Shown here: positions 12,701 through 23,500 of the stretch, piece after piece
How the letters are laid out: each line of letters opens with the position of its first letter
How positions within the stretch are numbered: position 1 is the stretch's first letter
NCBI GenBank assembly: GCA_943736015.1
Contig: OX031063.1
Coordinates: 20,381,501 to 20,445,500, forward strand
Reading direction: 5' to 3'
Source of the DNA: Tridacna crocea
Lineage: Eukaryota; Mollusca; Bivalvia; Cardiida; Cardiidae
DNA: 64,000 bases
Notes under the pieces: generated by a model
Database searches by the model: none
Seen by the model: the letters and a program-made list of their open reading frames with translations, nothing else
What the model was told of the DNA's origin: nothing
Made by a program: the position numbers and the translations under genes

Positions 12701-15440
12701 TCAGTGTATGTGCAAAGTTTCAAATCAATTGAAGGAGAACTGAAGGAGGAATTCGCGACACAATATTACGAGTATTTTGTGCACAGACGGACACACGGAC
12801 GGACGGACACACGGATGGACGGACACACGGACAAACAGGCTCATTTCAATATACCCCCGAAAACATTCGTTTTGCGGTGGTATAATGATCTGAGATTACA
12901 AACTAGGCACCACAACTATTATGCTTAAAATGCAAGGTTATTACTTTTCATGGCGACATCTTGTCGACAGTAATGCAATCTGAACTTCCGGTTAGATGAA
13001 ATTGGAATAGGTAACATTCTACCAATTTAATTCTGTGTCGGTGCGACCCTTCTTCTTGTTAAACACAGTATCAATAGAAGTCTAAAGTTTCGAAATGAAT
13101 GAAATTGGTCTTTTATCTTTTACTCAAAATCAATTACAGTAAGACTCAATGAATATTTCTTTAGTATGTTTCGAGTAAAGTATGTAACAGTTTAGTTCTA
13201 TGATATATGACATGTAAATTTAATCGATACCGACTGCAAATATTACCTACTTTCACACTGCCAGCAAAAGGGTTTTAAAACGTACCTGTTTCTTGTCTCA
13301 ATCAGCTCTCGTTTTAAGATGATGTTTTCTTGCTGACATTTTTCGAACATTTTCTTGGGATTTGTTTCGTCATCTTCCTGCAACGTTACCATGGATTTTT
13401 TAAATGTTTAATGCGCTGCTTCTATTTGTAGTATTGACCAAAAAGGGAATGTATTCAGGAAAAAGGTCTTGTATTTCATTTGATCCCTCTCATACAAGCA
13501 AACGAAACTATCACTTATATTTGAGCTATACTCTTGCAGAAGGAGGTTTTGATGCATCTACGTCATACATGATACCAACCAAGCTATGGATCTATCAAGT
13601 CCTTTTTTGTGTAACAATTGACTGAACCATGCGTTACAGTGGTCCTTTGACATGAAAAAAAAAAAATAATAAATAAAAAAAAATGAGAAAGGCAAAACGT
13701 TTCGACTCAGGTCAGCCTGCGCAGGCTGACCTGAGTCGACACATTTTGCAGATGTATTTAGCCACCTTTTCACACACTATACCTCATTTTTATGGAAACT
13801 GAATGACTTGATAAATATTCATATATATATTACAGAAGTAGACGGTATTTCAATTTCAAAACTTTCAAATACAGAAAATTCTTGAAAATAGTCAAAGAAT
13901 TTCCTAAAGAATAGTTGGTGACTTCGTGCCTAGATATCGGAACTGAGTCCTACTCACTGAGTTAATCAAAACGTTCAAAACGCTGATGTGGCATTTGTCA
14001 AGGAAGTCATTAATTAATAATTTGAACGAAACATTATTCGAATAGTAATTTAAAAAACAACCTCCTTGGCATATTAATACATTTTTTTAAGGGAGAGTAC
14101 CATGCCAAAATTGCATTATTTGAGTATTGGTGGTCTCCCTTTGATCATTCAAGAGGAGTCAGAAGTAATGCCTCTTGACGGTAGGTTGGTTGGTGGGTAT
14201 AGAAAAAAAATCATGTAAATATATCCATTTAATCTAAGTTTTTTTTAACTTGAAAACTATGATTTAGAGATATCTTTGGCCGCCAGAAGATAATTCCCAA
14301 CATTACAATAAAAGTTTTCGACCTGTAAATATTCTCGTAAAATCAAATGGAGTAGCGTGCAATCATGAGAAGAAGAAGCCCGGGGATGAATTGGATTTGA
14401 CACGAACAAATCCGGAACCAAAGCAGTCAGTAAAAATTTTTTGTGTATACTAATGCACCAACAGTAGGCTATACGGGGGTATAGCTATTTTACTCAAAAG
14501 GAAATATTTCCGCGATGGATGACCTAATGCAGTTTATTTCAATACGCCGTTTCTAATTATATATCTAAGTGCTATTTAAAAACTTATTTGTCTGAGAAAA
14601 ACTGAGTTAAATTGGGTTTATTTCCTTCGATTTTACCCAAAATATGATACATGGTCTTCAAAATTCAATTGTTACACATAACTTGACGTTAGCCATTGTA
14701 TTGTAGTGAAAAGATCCTCGATTCTGCCAACAGACGGCATGCGTGGTGCCTATAAGCCTAAACAGGTTGAAAAGAGTGCTTAACTATACTGATTTTTTTG
14801 TCTTCGAAAAGAAAAAAACAAAAAGCGATTTTTCTTTGATTGAATGTTTGACAAACATTCAATCAAAGAATTCGATTTTTCAATTTTCAGTATTGAGCGA
14901 ATGGGTGTTGAATAAGCTCCTTTAAGAAGAGCAAGACAATCAAGTTCTTTTCAGAGGCAAGTTTATACACTGATCAATCCTTCTGCAAAAGTTCAGAGCA
15001 AATGAACCGTCTAATTTCTGGACAGTGACGCAAAACCAAGTTTTAGATAACGTTACAAGGAGTAACATCTTAAAGGTGGCGGTATATAGAAGTTTTTGCG
15101 AGGTGTAGCCTATTTACAACTCCTTGTCAATATCAGCATGCAAAATATCCGCGTTCAACTGTTTCGACACTAGACAAGCAGACTGTCAACATAAAAACGG
15201 TGACCAAACAAACAAACGAATCAATAAAATATCAGACAAAAACTTGAAGCAACTTATTCATACCTTACTTGAATGTAGGCCCTTGATTTCAGCCACCATT
15301 TTATTGTGATAATTCAGGGCTGCCTCGACTTTCTTACTGTCAACTTTCTTGCTGGACTTGCTTCTCTTCACGTCTTCTAACAGTTCCTTTACAGGGTCAG
15401 TGTTAGACTCAGCCATAGCTGCTATTGTATTGTTTCCCAT
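8589..15440 (-). CDS. Mieap-like protein, six exons, minus strand
   Basis: Inferred exons (minus strand, genomic order of transcription): 15440-15264, 13377-13286, 12462-12255, 10587-10501, 9609-9499 and 8848-8589. The first five have GT-AG borders with matching phases (0, 2, 0, 0). The protein is about 312 aa: a Lys/Ser-rich N-terminus from MGNNTIAAMAES (a second Met at residue 9 could also start), a coiled-coil-like charged exon, and then the block STLAEQFRSLYDNEYGNAF, which matches the F-x-x-I/L-Y-x-x-E-W/Y block of the two plus-strand genes. Next comes a 29-codon exon with A and C at positions 2 and 6, as in the paralogues. The last exon has WKMKMAEPPL, QPVWPTVLS and KGIVVAE, equivalent to the Mieap C-terminal domain. 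Human Mieap/SPATA18 acts in p53-linked mitochondrial quality control, and that role is only inferred here. Oddity: the last intron is out of phase by 2 nt unless a weaker donor 4 nt downstream (GTTA|GTTTAC) is used, so this gene may be newly broken. It lies head-to-head with the gene at 20503. Confidence 0.72.
9136..9162. repeat. Short tandem repeat (ACAGA)n
   Basis: About five head-to-tail ACAGA units. It is absent from the equivalent place in the left direct repeat, so it expanded after duplication. It lies in the last intron of the minus-strand Mieap-like gene. Confidence 0.9.
9770..9850 (-). repeat. Possible tRNA-derived SINE remnant
   Basis: On the minus strand a box-B-like tract (GGTGGTTGAAATCCC) lies about 40 bp after a weak box-A-like tract (CAGTCAGTAGCG). 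Decayed, and the SINE tail is not clear. A C13 homopolymer and an A-rich run follow at 9950-9980. Confidence 0.3.
10225..10455 (+). mobile_element. Degenerate P1 MITE copy
   Basis: The centre GTAGGAAAAGGAAACAATGC with its inverse, the CAGCATTTGCACTC tract and the TCAGGGGTCGTTAAAA tract identify the family. Both ends are eroded. It lies in the intron between Mieap-like exons 10501 and 9609. Confidence 0.65.
10629..10857 (-). mobile_element. P1 palindromic MITE copy, full length
   Basis: Reverse orientation. The left end is TTAACCCATTACCAC and the right end is GTGGTAAAGAGTCAA. The palindrome GGAGAAAATGCTGGTAACC and its inverse are perfect. It is inserted about 40 bp upstream of the acceptor of Mieap-like exon 10587-10501. 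Confidence 0.88.
11000..12254. other. Large intron with no supported feature
   Basis: Intron of the minus-strand Mieap-like gene. Overlapping ORFs at 11092-11442 (minus, with a CPSC tetrad) and 11315-11566 (plus) show no complete zinc-binding pattern. I see no palindromic element here. Confidence 0.4.
12786..12834. repeat. GGACACAC minisatellite
   Basis: Tandem GGAC/ACAC units (GGACACACGGACGGAC repeated with variation) in the intron just upstream of Mieap-like exon 12462-12255. The plus-strand ORF over it encodes low-complexity RTHGRTD-type peptide and is not a gene. Confidence 0.8.
13590..13790 (-). repeat. P4 dispersed repeat
   Basis: It contains a perfect 23-bp palindrome (GGTCAGCCTGC and its inverse) at about 13714-13736, with the flanking TCGACTCAG / CTGAGTCGA extending the stem. 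The GTGGTCCTTTGACATG tract is shared with other P4 copies. It lies in intron 1 of the minus-strand Mieap-like gene. Confidence 0.75.
14832..14870. repeat. Perfect 18-bp-stem hairpin
   Basis: TTCTTTGATTGAATGTTT, then a 3-nt loop (GAC), then its exact inverse. Not seen elsewhere in the window. It lies in intron 1 of the minus-strand Mieap-like gene; on RNA it would form a stable stem. Confidence 0.85.
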
Positions 15441-15905
15441 AAAGTATTGAAGGATGAACCCATATCCGGCGTGTCGTGACTACTGGTCTGTCTTTGCGAA
15501 AAGAGTAGATTAAGATCTGCTCTCTTCGATACCGATGAATTGTTAGAGGTTTGTTATATCAATATGATATTAATGTATAGGTATTACGCTATAACCGTTT
15601 TCATTGGCTAATTTGATTCAAAGTGATGAAGATTAAATGGTCGATTAAATGAATGGGATTTTGCGATTCTTTCAATATTTCCCAGTCATTTTCACTTATA
15701 CATGTAGCTACTGTGGCTCACTTATTTGTTTGTTGCTTTTTTCTCTAACTCTAACGAAAAAAAGGGAAACCTAACTGTTGTAAATCCAAGACCTTTTGGC
15801 CCCTTAAAGTACCGGACAGTGAAGATTTAACCTCAGACCTCAAGTTTTGACATTCTTTAGCTTGATTTATTCTGTCCGCGATTGTAAAACAGGAAAAAGA
15901 AAACT
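15441..15905. promoter_or_regulatory. Upstream region of the minus-strand Mieap-like gene
   Basis: Sequence upstream of the chosen start codon. I see no clear TATA box or initiator. It is the near side of the ~5-kb region separating two divergent Mieap-like genes. No other gene is supported here. Confidence 0.3.
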
Positions 15906-15910
15906 GTGGG

Positions 15911-16020
15911 CCTTATTCTACAGGTGAAAGTAACAGAATTTCTGATTGGCCAAACCAAACGGTTAAGCCAATCAGAAGTTCTGTTACTTTCACCATAGAA
16001 AACTTTAGAGAATAAGACTG
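15911..16020. repeat. P7 foldback element
   Basis: The arms GGTGAAAGTAACAGAA-TTCTGATTGGC and GCCAATCAGAA-TTCTGTTACTTTCACC are near-perfect inverted repeats around a ~14-bp loop. Outer tracts CTTATTCT / AGAATAAG and the end TTCTTAAAAATCGTTGCTGAATTCGG link it to related elements at 20160, 22780 and 29815. Confidence 0.8.
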
Positions 16021-16544
16021 AATGTTCTTAAAAATCGTTGCTGAATTCGGACCCTGTCTGGTGCTGTGAGTCTGAAAGGTGTCTCATTTGAGTTTGTTAA
16101 CGGTAAGCAAAACAATCAAACTGAGACAATAAATCTTTAGTCGCAGAAGCAAATAACTAATTTCAGTGTTAAATGGTGATCAATATCTAAAAATAGCTAC
16201 AATTGTATTTGTCCAGTTTAAAGTGATTCAGTGTTTTCAAAGAGAGCCTTGTAAAATATACCTAAGTCCACTAGGCCCATACACACATATCAAATTTATA
16301 TGTTTGTTAATTAAAAACATACCTCCGAAATAATAAAGAAGCCACTAAACCTGTTTTCCAATATTCGTTGACATTTTGTTTCATACACTCAACAGCTATG
16401 TATTCATCAATTAGTAAATTATTTTTTGTATTATCAATACTTTTGACAAGTGTCCAAAGTTTCAAACACAAGGTATAAAATAGGTTAGTGTAAGAAAATA
16501 GCTATCTAACAATTCACGGGAGATTGCATCCTTGGCTTGTTTCA

Positions 16545-16800
16545 AGCTACCGATGGATCCTGTGTGGTTATGTGGGAAAGGGTGGAACTCATAGCCTGGA
16601 GGCCCCTAGGTTCAAGTCACACTGGATCCACTGGTTTTTTCCCCTGGGACTGTCCTCGATTAAGACACTTCCGAGCCCCAGCTAAGTACCGGTAAAATCC
16701 GGGAAACATGAATATGTGAGCTGTTGCCGTGATATGACTGAACTAATGTAGAAAGCAGCGTAAAACACAATTCAATCAATTAATCAATCAATAGATCATG
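16545..16800 (+). mobile_element. tRNA-derived SINE with mollusc-type tail
   Basis: A box-A-like TGTGGTTATGTGG and a box-B GGTTCAAGTC are followed by a core (AAGACACTTCCGAGCCCC, then GGTAAAATCCGGGAAACATG). The 3' end is GCCGTGATATGACTG with an AATCAATCAATCAAT tail. From general knowledge this head-core-tail layout is common in mollusc genomes. Transcribed by Pol III and mobilised by a partner LINE, if active. No target duplication could be fixed by eye. Confidence 0.7.
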
Positions 16801-17029
16801 CTCCGAAGCTTTAGAGTAGATGGAGGTTCAGCGACAATTTCGGTTTTACGTACATGCTTTGAATTGAATCGATTTACGTAGTGGAACTATATATATCGCC
16901 AGCCTGAACAGATGTAGGTCTCATAAAAGGAAAAGAATTTGTATCAACGGTTTTGTTTATTCATAAACGCAAATGCATTTTTATTATTTTTGAGTATTTT
17001 CTGCAATGCAAGGAGAGGTGTCCTGAGTG

Positions 17030-17195
17030 GCTTTATGGACTCGTAACCGTGAGGACCCGAGCTCAAGCTTGTCTAGAAGAACTTGGTTCTTCGTTGCAGT
17101 GTCTTTGGGCATGAGATACCTAGTGTAGTGCTGGTGAAACCCAGGACAAACATGAATAGTATTAGTTGTACGGTCAGGTGGCAGAGGACTTGGAA
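17030..17195 (+). mobile_element. Second, truncated SINE of the same core
   Basis: Contains a weak box B (GAGCTCAAGC) and the core tracts GTGTCTTTGGGCATGAG and GGTGAAACCCAGGACAAACATGAATAGT, which parallel the SINE at 16545-16800. The tail differs or is lost. Confidence 0.55.
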
Positions 17196-17240
17196 ACTTG
17201 TCCATGGCTGTGGTTAATCATGTCACCCCGAGCTGAAGGC

Positions 17241-17461
17241 TTACCAAACGACAAAATTTTAGGCTTGTCAAAGTCGAAAGCATTTGCAGACGACAAAATG
17301 AGCGTGACTGAAAATTTGAAATTTGTTTTGTGAATTTTAGAAAACATTGTGGGAAAAGGAGAAAATGCTGTTTACCAGCATTTTCTCCTTTTCCCACAAT
17401 GTTTTATAAAGGCTTCTTTCCCAGGGTCGTCAAAAGTAGGGGTTGTGTGGTAATGGGTTAA
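17241..17461 (+). mobile_element. P1 palindromic MITE copy
   Basis: The 5' tip is lost (starts at TTACCAAACGACAAAA) and the 3' end GGTAATGGGTTAA is intact. The central palindrome GTGGGAAAAGGAGAAAATGC and its inverse are perfect. It abuts the truncated SINE. Confidence 0.88.
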
Positions 17462-17689
17462 ACCCCTTTTTATAATAGCATGGTTTACAATGTACGTTAT
17501 AATTCATTTCAATTGAATAAAACGATCCCATGGGCTACACACTGCTTCTTTATCTTACAACACCATCTTTATTCTCTATAACTAATTGTGAACATGTATT
17601 GTTTAAAAATGTTTACCTTTAGAATGCAGAATGTTTTAAAACCAGCATTTTTGTCCTTATAAAAAAAGAACAAATGAACAATCCCTGCT

Positions 17690-18210
17690 CTGGCAAAAAG
17701 GGGCATCTACGTGATGTATTGTACAAGTAATGCGCCTAATAATATAACCATTGATCCTTAAAATCCATTTGTCTGTCACCTGGCTCAACCGTGATGTAGA
17801 CTTTTCCCATGACAAGCATTTACCACAAGCAACACGGGTCAGCCTGCAGGGAATGCGTAGGCTACATGTTTCGATGTTTTTTTTTTTTTGCAGAAAAATT
17901 AAAATCCCTTTTTACATGTTATGTAAATGCATAGAAATATTTTCGAAAAAAGAAATAGCACACTGTCGACCCACCTAAGATCACACTGCATGTTGTATCG
18001 AGTATCATCTTGACCCATGAGATACACCAAATAGAACTATGTGTAGAAGAACGACAACCTAATTAATCATGACGAATCACTTCATTTCTTATCTGACAGT
18101 GTAGATCAAAGATCAGACAGCACGTTCTGTCCGCTGAAGAGCAGTGAGTCACTTTTTTTTGCGCCAACGTTTTGAGCAGTGAGTCACTTTTTTATGCGCC
18201 AACGTTTTGA
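17690..18210. repeat. P4-like repeat, P3 fragment and a 35-bp tandem duplication
   Basis: 17690-17875 is a decayed P4 copy (GCTCTGGCAAAAAGGGG start, GGTCAGCCTGCAGGG). 18092-18130 is a P3 half (GTGTAGATCAAAGATCAG). 18139-18173 and 18174-18208 are two head-to-tail copies of a 35-bp unit starting GAGCAGTGAGTCAC that differ at one base. Confidence 0.7.
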
Positions 18211-19600
18211 GCAGTTGAATGATTGAAAGGTTATGCTAAAATTTCAGTGACTTTTACCGTATCTTTGTTTTGTTGTTCAAAGCACTTTGAACCATCTTTT
18301 CAATGATTGTAGCAAAGCTCTTTTCCATTTTTACAACCATATATATATATAGCTTAACATGTTTAAAACTCGATCCAAATATTATGCTTCGATGTATAGT
18401 TCAAAATTTTCATGACAATTATGAAGTATGGTATAGAAACTCCATAATTTATCATGTATATACGGAATCCCGATGGCGCCACCCAAAATCTCGTTTGTTT
18501 GGGCATGGAAGGTTTTGCAATTTTCTCACATCCTCGCATATTCAGTCATCTTATATACGTGGGAGATTTTACAATCCTCGCGAGGTAACAGGGGAGAGAT
18601 TTTATTTCTAAACCATCGCCTGTCTTTTCTAAATCCTCGCATGTATCTAACTCGGCCCTAACTTGCAAATTGTCGCATCTAGAGACATATGAGGAATTGG
18701 GTGGTCCCATCAAGATTCCGTGTGTATACTATTATCAATATTTATCGCGTCGATCATTTAGTTCGCACTGTCTGTACCCGTAAAGCTATGAGAGATTATT
18801 TTGATATCTGAGCAAGACGGTAAACTATCGTAACCCATTATTAAAAATCCTTTATTTATTTAGTTTTGCAGTTAAGCATAGGTTATTGTCTATACTGCTG
18901 AAATGTTTCATATACGTGTGACAATAAACAAGTTTCTGTTGATTTGCAGAGTAACCGCACTGTGTTGGAATCTGCGTGATCATTGCTGTAAAAGGTACTT
19001 CTATATTAATTTTCATTACAAAATCTATCTTTTAGATTAGTTCAGCTCTGGAGTAACATGTCTGTAGGTCAGATAGATAATGCTTTTCTTAACTAATTTA
19101 ACCCTTAAGCTGTTAAATAAGTCAAAACAACCTTTCAAACCGATAGAAAAATCCCGAGTAATGCTATTTCAAACTTTTATGACAAAACCTTCTAGGTCAC
19201 TCTATCTTTTGTTTACTTTTTGCCTGTAATCAAAATTCATTTTCTACCAGCGACTATCACTTGGACCGACCCCATAGTAACACATACTTTTAAAAGGCAT
19301 GATTTCAATTTAATGCATTTTTTCACTTGCATTGATAGTTTGGCCGCTTTTCACCGGACCTGTAGTATTTGTTCAGGCAATGTTGGGACATTTGGAACTC
19401 ACTCATGGTATCGACCTTACATGTATGCATATAGATTGCACTGTATTATGATTATGGGTAGCAGGAAACGCCAACTAATATCATTAATTTATTACTTACG
19501 AGGGAGTGTTTCGATGGATTGTAGGACGTTTTGGCCAGCTAAATATACAAGGAGGACGTTTGGCCAAATGTTAATTTTATGAATTTTTGCCCATTAAGCA
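18211..19600. other. Gene-free stretch
   Basis: Plus-strand ORFs at 18303-18661 and 19220-19582 lack recognisable motifs and splice context. No palindromic element is seen. One outlying inverted copy of the 19.6-kb minisatellite unit (GGACGTTTTGGCCAG) occurs near 19527. Confidence 0.4.
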
Positions 19601-19624
19601 AAATGAAGATTTAGCTGGACAATA

Positions 19625-19709
19625 CATCCGTGGCCAGTACGTCCGTGGCCAAAATGTCCTGGCCTAAACGTCCGTGGCCAAAACGTCCGTAGCCAAAACG
19701 TCCGTCCAC
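19625..19709. repeat. 15-bp minisatellite CGTCCGTGGCCAAAA
   Basis: About six head-to-tail variants of CGTCCGTGGCCAAAA. Inverted single units occur just upstream at about 19527 and 19553, so transcripts could fold back. It is GC-richer than its surroundings. Confidence 0.85.
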
Positions 19710-19730
19710 CATTTCGATGTGGGCCAATCA

Positions 19731-19956
19731 TTAGCTCTTTACCCAACGTCACAGTTTTAGACTTGTCCATATTGGAAGCATTTGCAACCGACAAAATGAA
19801 TATTACTCAAAAATTGAAATTGGATATTCGAAGGGTTGAAAAAATTGTGGGAAAAGGAGAAAATGCTGTTGTCAGCATTTTCTCCTTTTCCCACAATGAT
19901 TTCAGAAGGCTTCTTCATCTGGTTCTTAAAAAACCAGGGTGTTTGTGAAGAGTTAG
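19731..19956 (+). mobile_element. P1 palindromic MITE copy
   Basis: Runs from TTAGCTCTTTACCC to GAAGAGTTAG, with mutated tetranucleotides at both ends. The central palindrome is perfect except that the middle has lost the GGTTACC spacer (ATGCTGTTGTCAGCAT). Confidence 0.8.
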
Positions 19957-20159
19957 CTACTACTTTAGAAGGTGATTTTTTACGTCTTGTAGAAGATCAT
20001 GTTTGGAAACCGTGCTATAATATAATAATGATATTTCCTTGTATAACATAGAGTGATACTTTCTTATAAGTGTATAATAATATGTACTTTCTGTGCCAGC
20101 CTTTTCCAAGGCAAAAATCTTGCCGGAAAAAAAAAAACTATGCATAGATTAAGACTAAA

Positions 20160-20330
20160 AGTCTGATTCTCTAGAATTTTCTAAATTTGAAAAAAAATAT
20201 ACAAATTCTTTAATTGCTAAACCTATTAATTTAGCAAGTCAGAAGCTGTTCACTTTTAAAGTTAGAAAATACTGAAGAACAAGATCAAGAATCTTCTTAA
20301 GAACGGTTTGTGAATACGGACCCAGATTTC
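20160..20330. repeat. P7-type foldback element, decayed
   Basis: The end tract TCTTCTTAAGAACGGTTTGTGAATACGGACCC matches the outer part of the elements at 15911 and 29815. Inverted TTCTAAATT / AATTTAGCAAGTCAGAAG tracts remain. It lies about 170 bp upstream of the next Mieap-like gene. Confidence 0.5.
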
Positions 20331-20502
20331 AATGTAAAGTTTGAGGCTTGTCATAATAACCTAAACGGATAAAAATCTCAGCAAATCAGAAGGCTAGCCT
20401 CTAAAATGAGAATTCGGATTTATTCTAGAGGAGTTGGCGTATACATCCCCCAAATACCTACTTTTTTTATAGGGTTCTAAGGATTGACGTTTACACACGA
20501 AT

Positions 20503-23500
20503 ATGTCGCAAGCGGACGGGCGTATCAGCTCCGTGAACCGCGTAATGCACGCGATGGAAGAGCTGGACCACAGTGAATTGACTCGTGGAAATGTGCGAGC
20601 TGCCAGTAGAGCTATCGTCAGTATGCATAATGAGCTGCAGAAAGATTTAGGTAAAAGTAACCCAAAGTTTCGTGACTTTTTTACCAAGCAAATCACACTT
20701 TTAACGGCCCTGAAGAAGAACACTGCGGGAAATAAAAAAAAAACATGCTGGCTATCAGTACTTTTCTATTTAGGACCTTACTTATCGGAAAAAATACGTG
20801 TAACTAGATGCATTTCGTCCCGTTTACGCTAGCAAATATGTGTTGCAAACACCACCTAACACCATGTTTGCAAACTAAAGTTTTCTAGTGTAGACCTGTT
20901 GGCAAACACTAGCAAACGTCACCAAACTGTGTTTGGTGACGTTTGGACATGTTCATTTTCGTTTGCTCTATTCGGTGATGCTTGGTGTTGTCTACTGTAT
21001 ACTGACCAGTCAAAAGCTGTCCTTTTATCACGTTATGGATGCATCATATGATCTTCAAAAACCACTAAAACTGTTTGTAATTGATTGCCGTGGTTTAGAC
21101 ATCCCACAGACAATGATGGACAAATCTCATAAAACAAAAGTATAGTGATGTTTGCAAACAACTGTTGCTAGTGCTGGTAGGCCTTTAGACTAATGTTAGA
21201 CTGACACACTTCACAAAGATCAACACAGGTATACTTTTGGTGTATACTTTTGTTCTCTACCAGACCCTTGCACTGTAAGGTAATAGTACTAATGAAGTGT
21301 TAAGCATGGTGTATTCAAGTTAAATGATATGAAGCTAAAATATTTCAGGGATGGATTCAGTCACTGACTCGTTTGATAAATTGTTGAATTTTGCTGAAAA
21401 GGGGAATTGGACAGAACTTAGAAATGCCAGAAATAATGGACTTATGCCTGCCGCAAGAGACGAAATCAACAACTTGTTTCTAAAAATGGATAGGTACACG
21501 GTAAGTCACGGAGAAAATTCAACTCCTAACTGTGGATAAATAGATCTTGAACTGTTTGAATCAAATCTTTATTTTGAAGTATTTTTCTGAGCTTGTGTGT
21601 TTTGAGAAAACATGCTAGCAATTAGAACTGTTGCACCAGTTTAGGATTAAAAAATTTCCTGCACATTAAGATAAAACATCAATTGTCCGGGCAAATATGT
21701 GGCGCTTGCTTTCTTCCTTTTGATACGTTTTTTGAGTTTCATATGATTATTCGACATCCTTATCCGATTATAGCATGGACTCATTTATTTGTCCAGCGCG
21801 TACTTCGCGCTATTTGCTAAACTCAACATACATTGTCAACTATTTATAAAAAAAAAAAAAATGCTTTTTTCGAAGTTCCATCGACTGTAAAAATCTCATC
21901 GCAGCAGAAAATGTACATCCAAAACCAGAAGACTGCACGTTCTGTGCAGCCTGATGTTGATCTGTACTATACATAATAATTGGAGTGCAACACGCGAAAA
22001 GGTGCATTCGGACATTTGCGTAAAGTGTCGTCTCGGATTAGCCTGCGCAGTCCGGCTAATCCGAGACGGCACTTTACGACTACATTAGATTTTGTGCTAC
22101 AGTAGACTTTCGTAAAACAGAAAATCACATAAAATCGGAAAGTGTCGTTTAGGATTAGTTTGTGCGGACTGCACACGCTGATCAGAGACGACACTTTACG
22201 CAAATGTCCGAATGACCCTTTTCGCGTGTTGCACTCCATTATATTATAACAATGCAGATAGTTATGCTTAGAAGCTAGAACAGTTAATCTGAAACTCGTA
22301 GTTTTATTCAACAGTCCCAAAGCGTTGACCCAGTGTCCCGCACAGGTAACTATAGCCAGAGAAAGGAGGCACCAATCGACCGTGGTTATCCGCCACAACA
22401 TACCGAGGCCAGCGAGAAAGCTTACTTACAGCGCAGAAGGGCAGCACAACTCGAACATCGTGACAGAAGGTCTGTGGAACCAACAACATCACCCTGGGGC
22501 GACGACTATGAGAGGCACGAACTAAGGCAAAGAGATGATCCGAAACAAGTCAGTAATACGTAAGTAAAAGAAGGTTCTCGAGTTTTATGGCTGAGCATCG
22601 TTAAAGCGTTTTGTGTTCTTTACCACCTAAAATTCCTTGTTAATTGGTGTCGTAAGTTTGGATCAGCGACGACTTCAATACAATTCGCCAATATGTACAC
22701 TGTGCAAGCGTCACATTTAAATTCATCGCTAGTGCTGTTATGCCAACGATTTTGAAAGATAAACACTTAATCAAGTTTCGTAATCACCCGTCTTCTTAAG
22801 GATATCATAAGTCTTATTATAGACTTAGAAAGTAATGCAATTTCTGATTGGGTAAACCATTTGGTTTAAACAATCATAAGTTGTGTTACTTTAAAATTTA
22901 GATAATTCTAAGTAAGACTATCGATGTTCTTTGGAATGATTGGGAATCATAGATACACAACGCCTTTTGAAGAACACATTTCTTTAATGGTAATTGGAGT
23001 TTCTGCCATGTATATGTACCATGTAATGGTATTGCAGGATAAGCAAATTAGCCGCAGATAGACTGACAGGCGGAAGACTATTGGAAGATGTGACAAGTCC
23101 TAAACACGTGGCAGAGATGTTTGTAGATATCTATAACAAGGAATGGACGGCCGCCTATGAGGAGATCAACAGAACAGTAAGAGATGGCACTGAAACCATC
23201 AGACAAATGACATCTATTATTGAGGTGCTTATTAGGGTCTTACTTTATGAAATGGTTGTAAAATCTAGCTCGATGGATGTTTTATAATTCTCTCAGATTT
23301 TGAATCAACTTTTGAAATGTACATTAACCGATATTACTGATTACTCTGCAGAGATAGAATTCGTATTAAAATCATTCAAAATTAATTCATCTATTTGTAG
23401 CATTAACACAAGCAATGATGATTTTGACATTCCTTCCGTAGCAAATCAGGCCGCTAGTCTTGTGTAATATGGATTATACAGAGGTTCAGAATTGTTGTTG

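Noticed and set aside
12704-12928. Plus ORF with RTHGRTD repeats
   Set aside because: Translation of the GGACACAC minisatellite.
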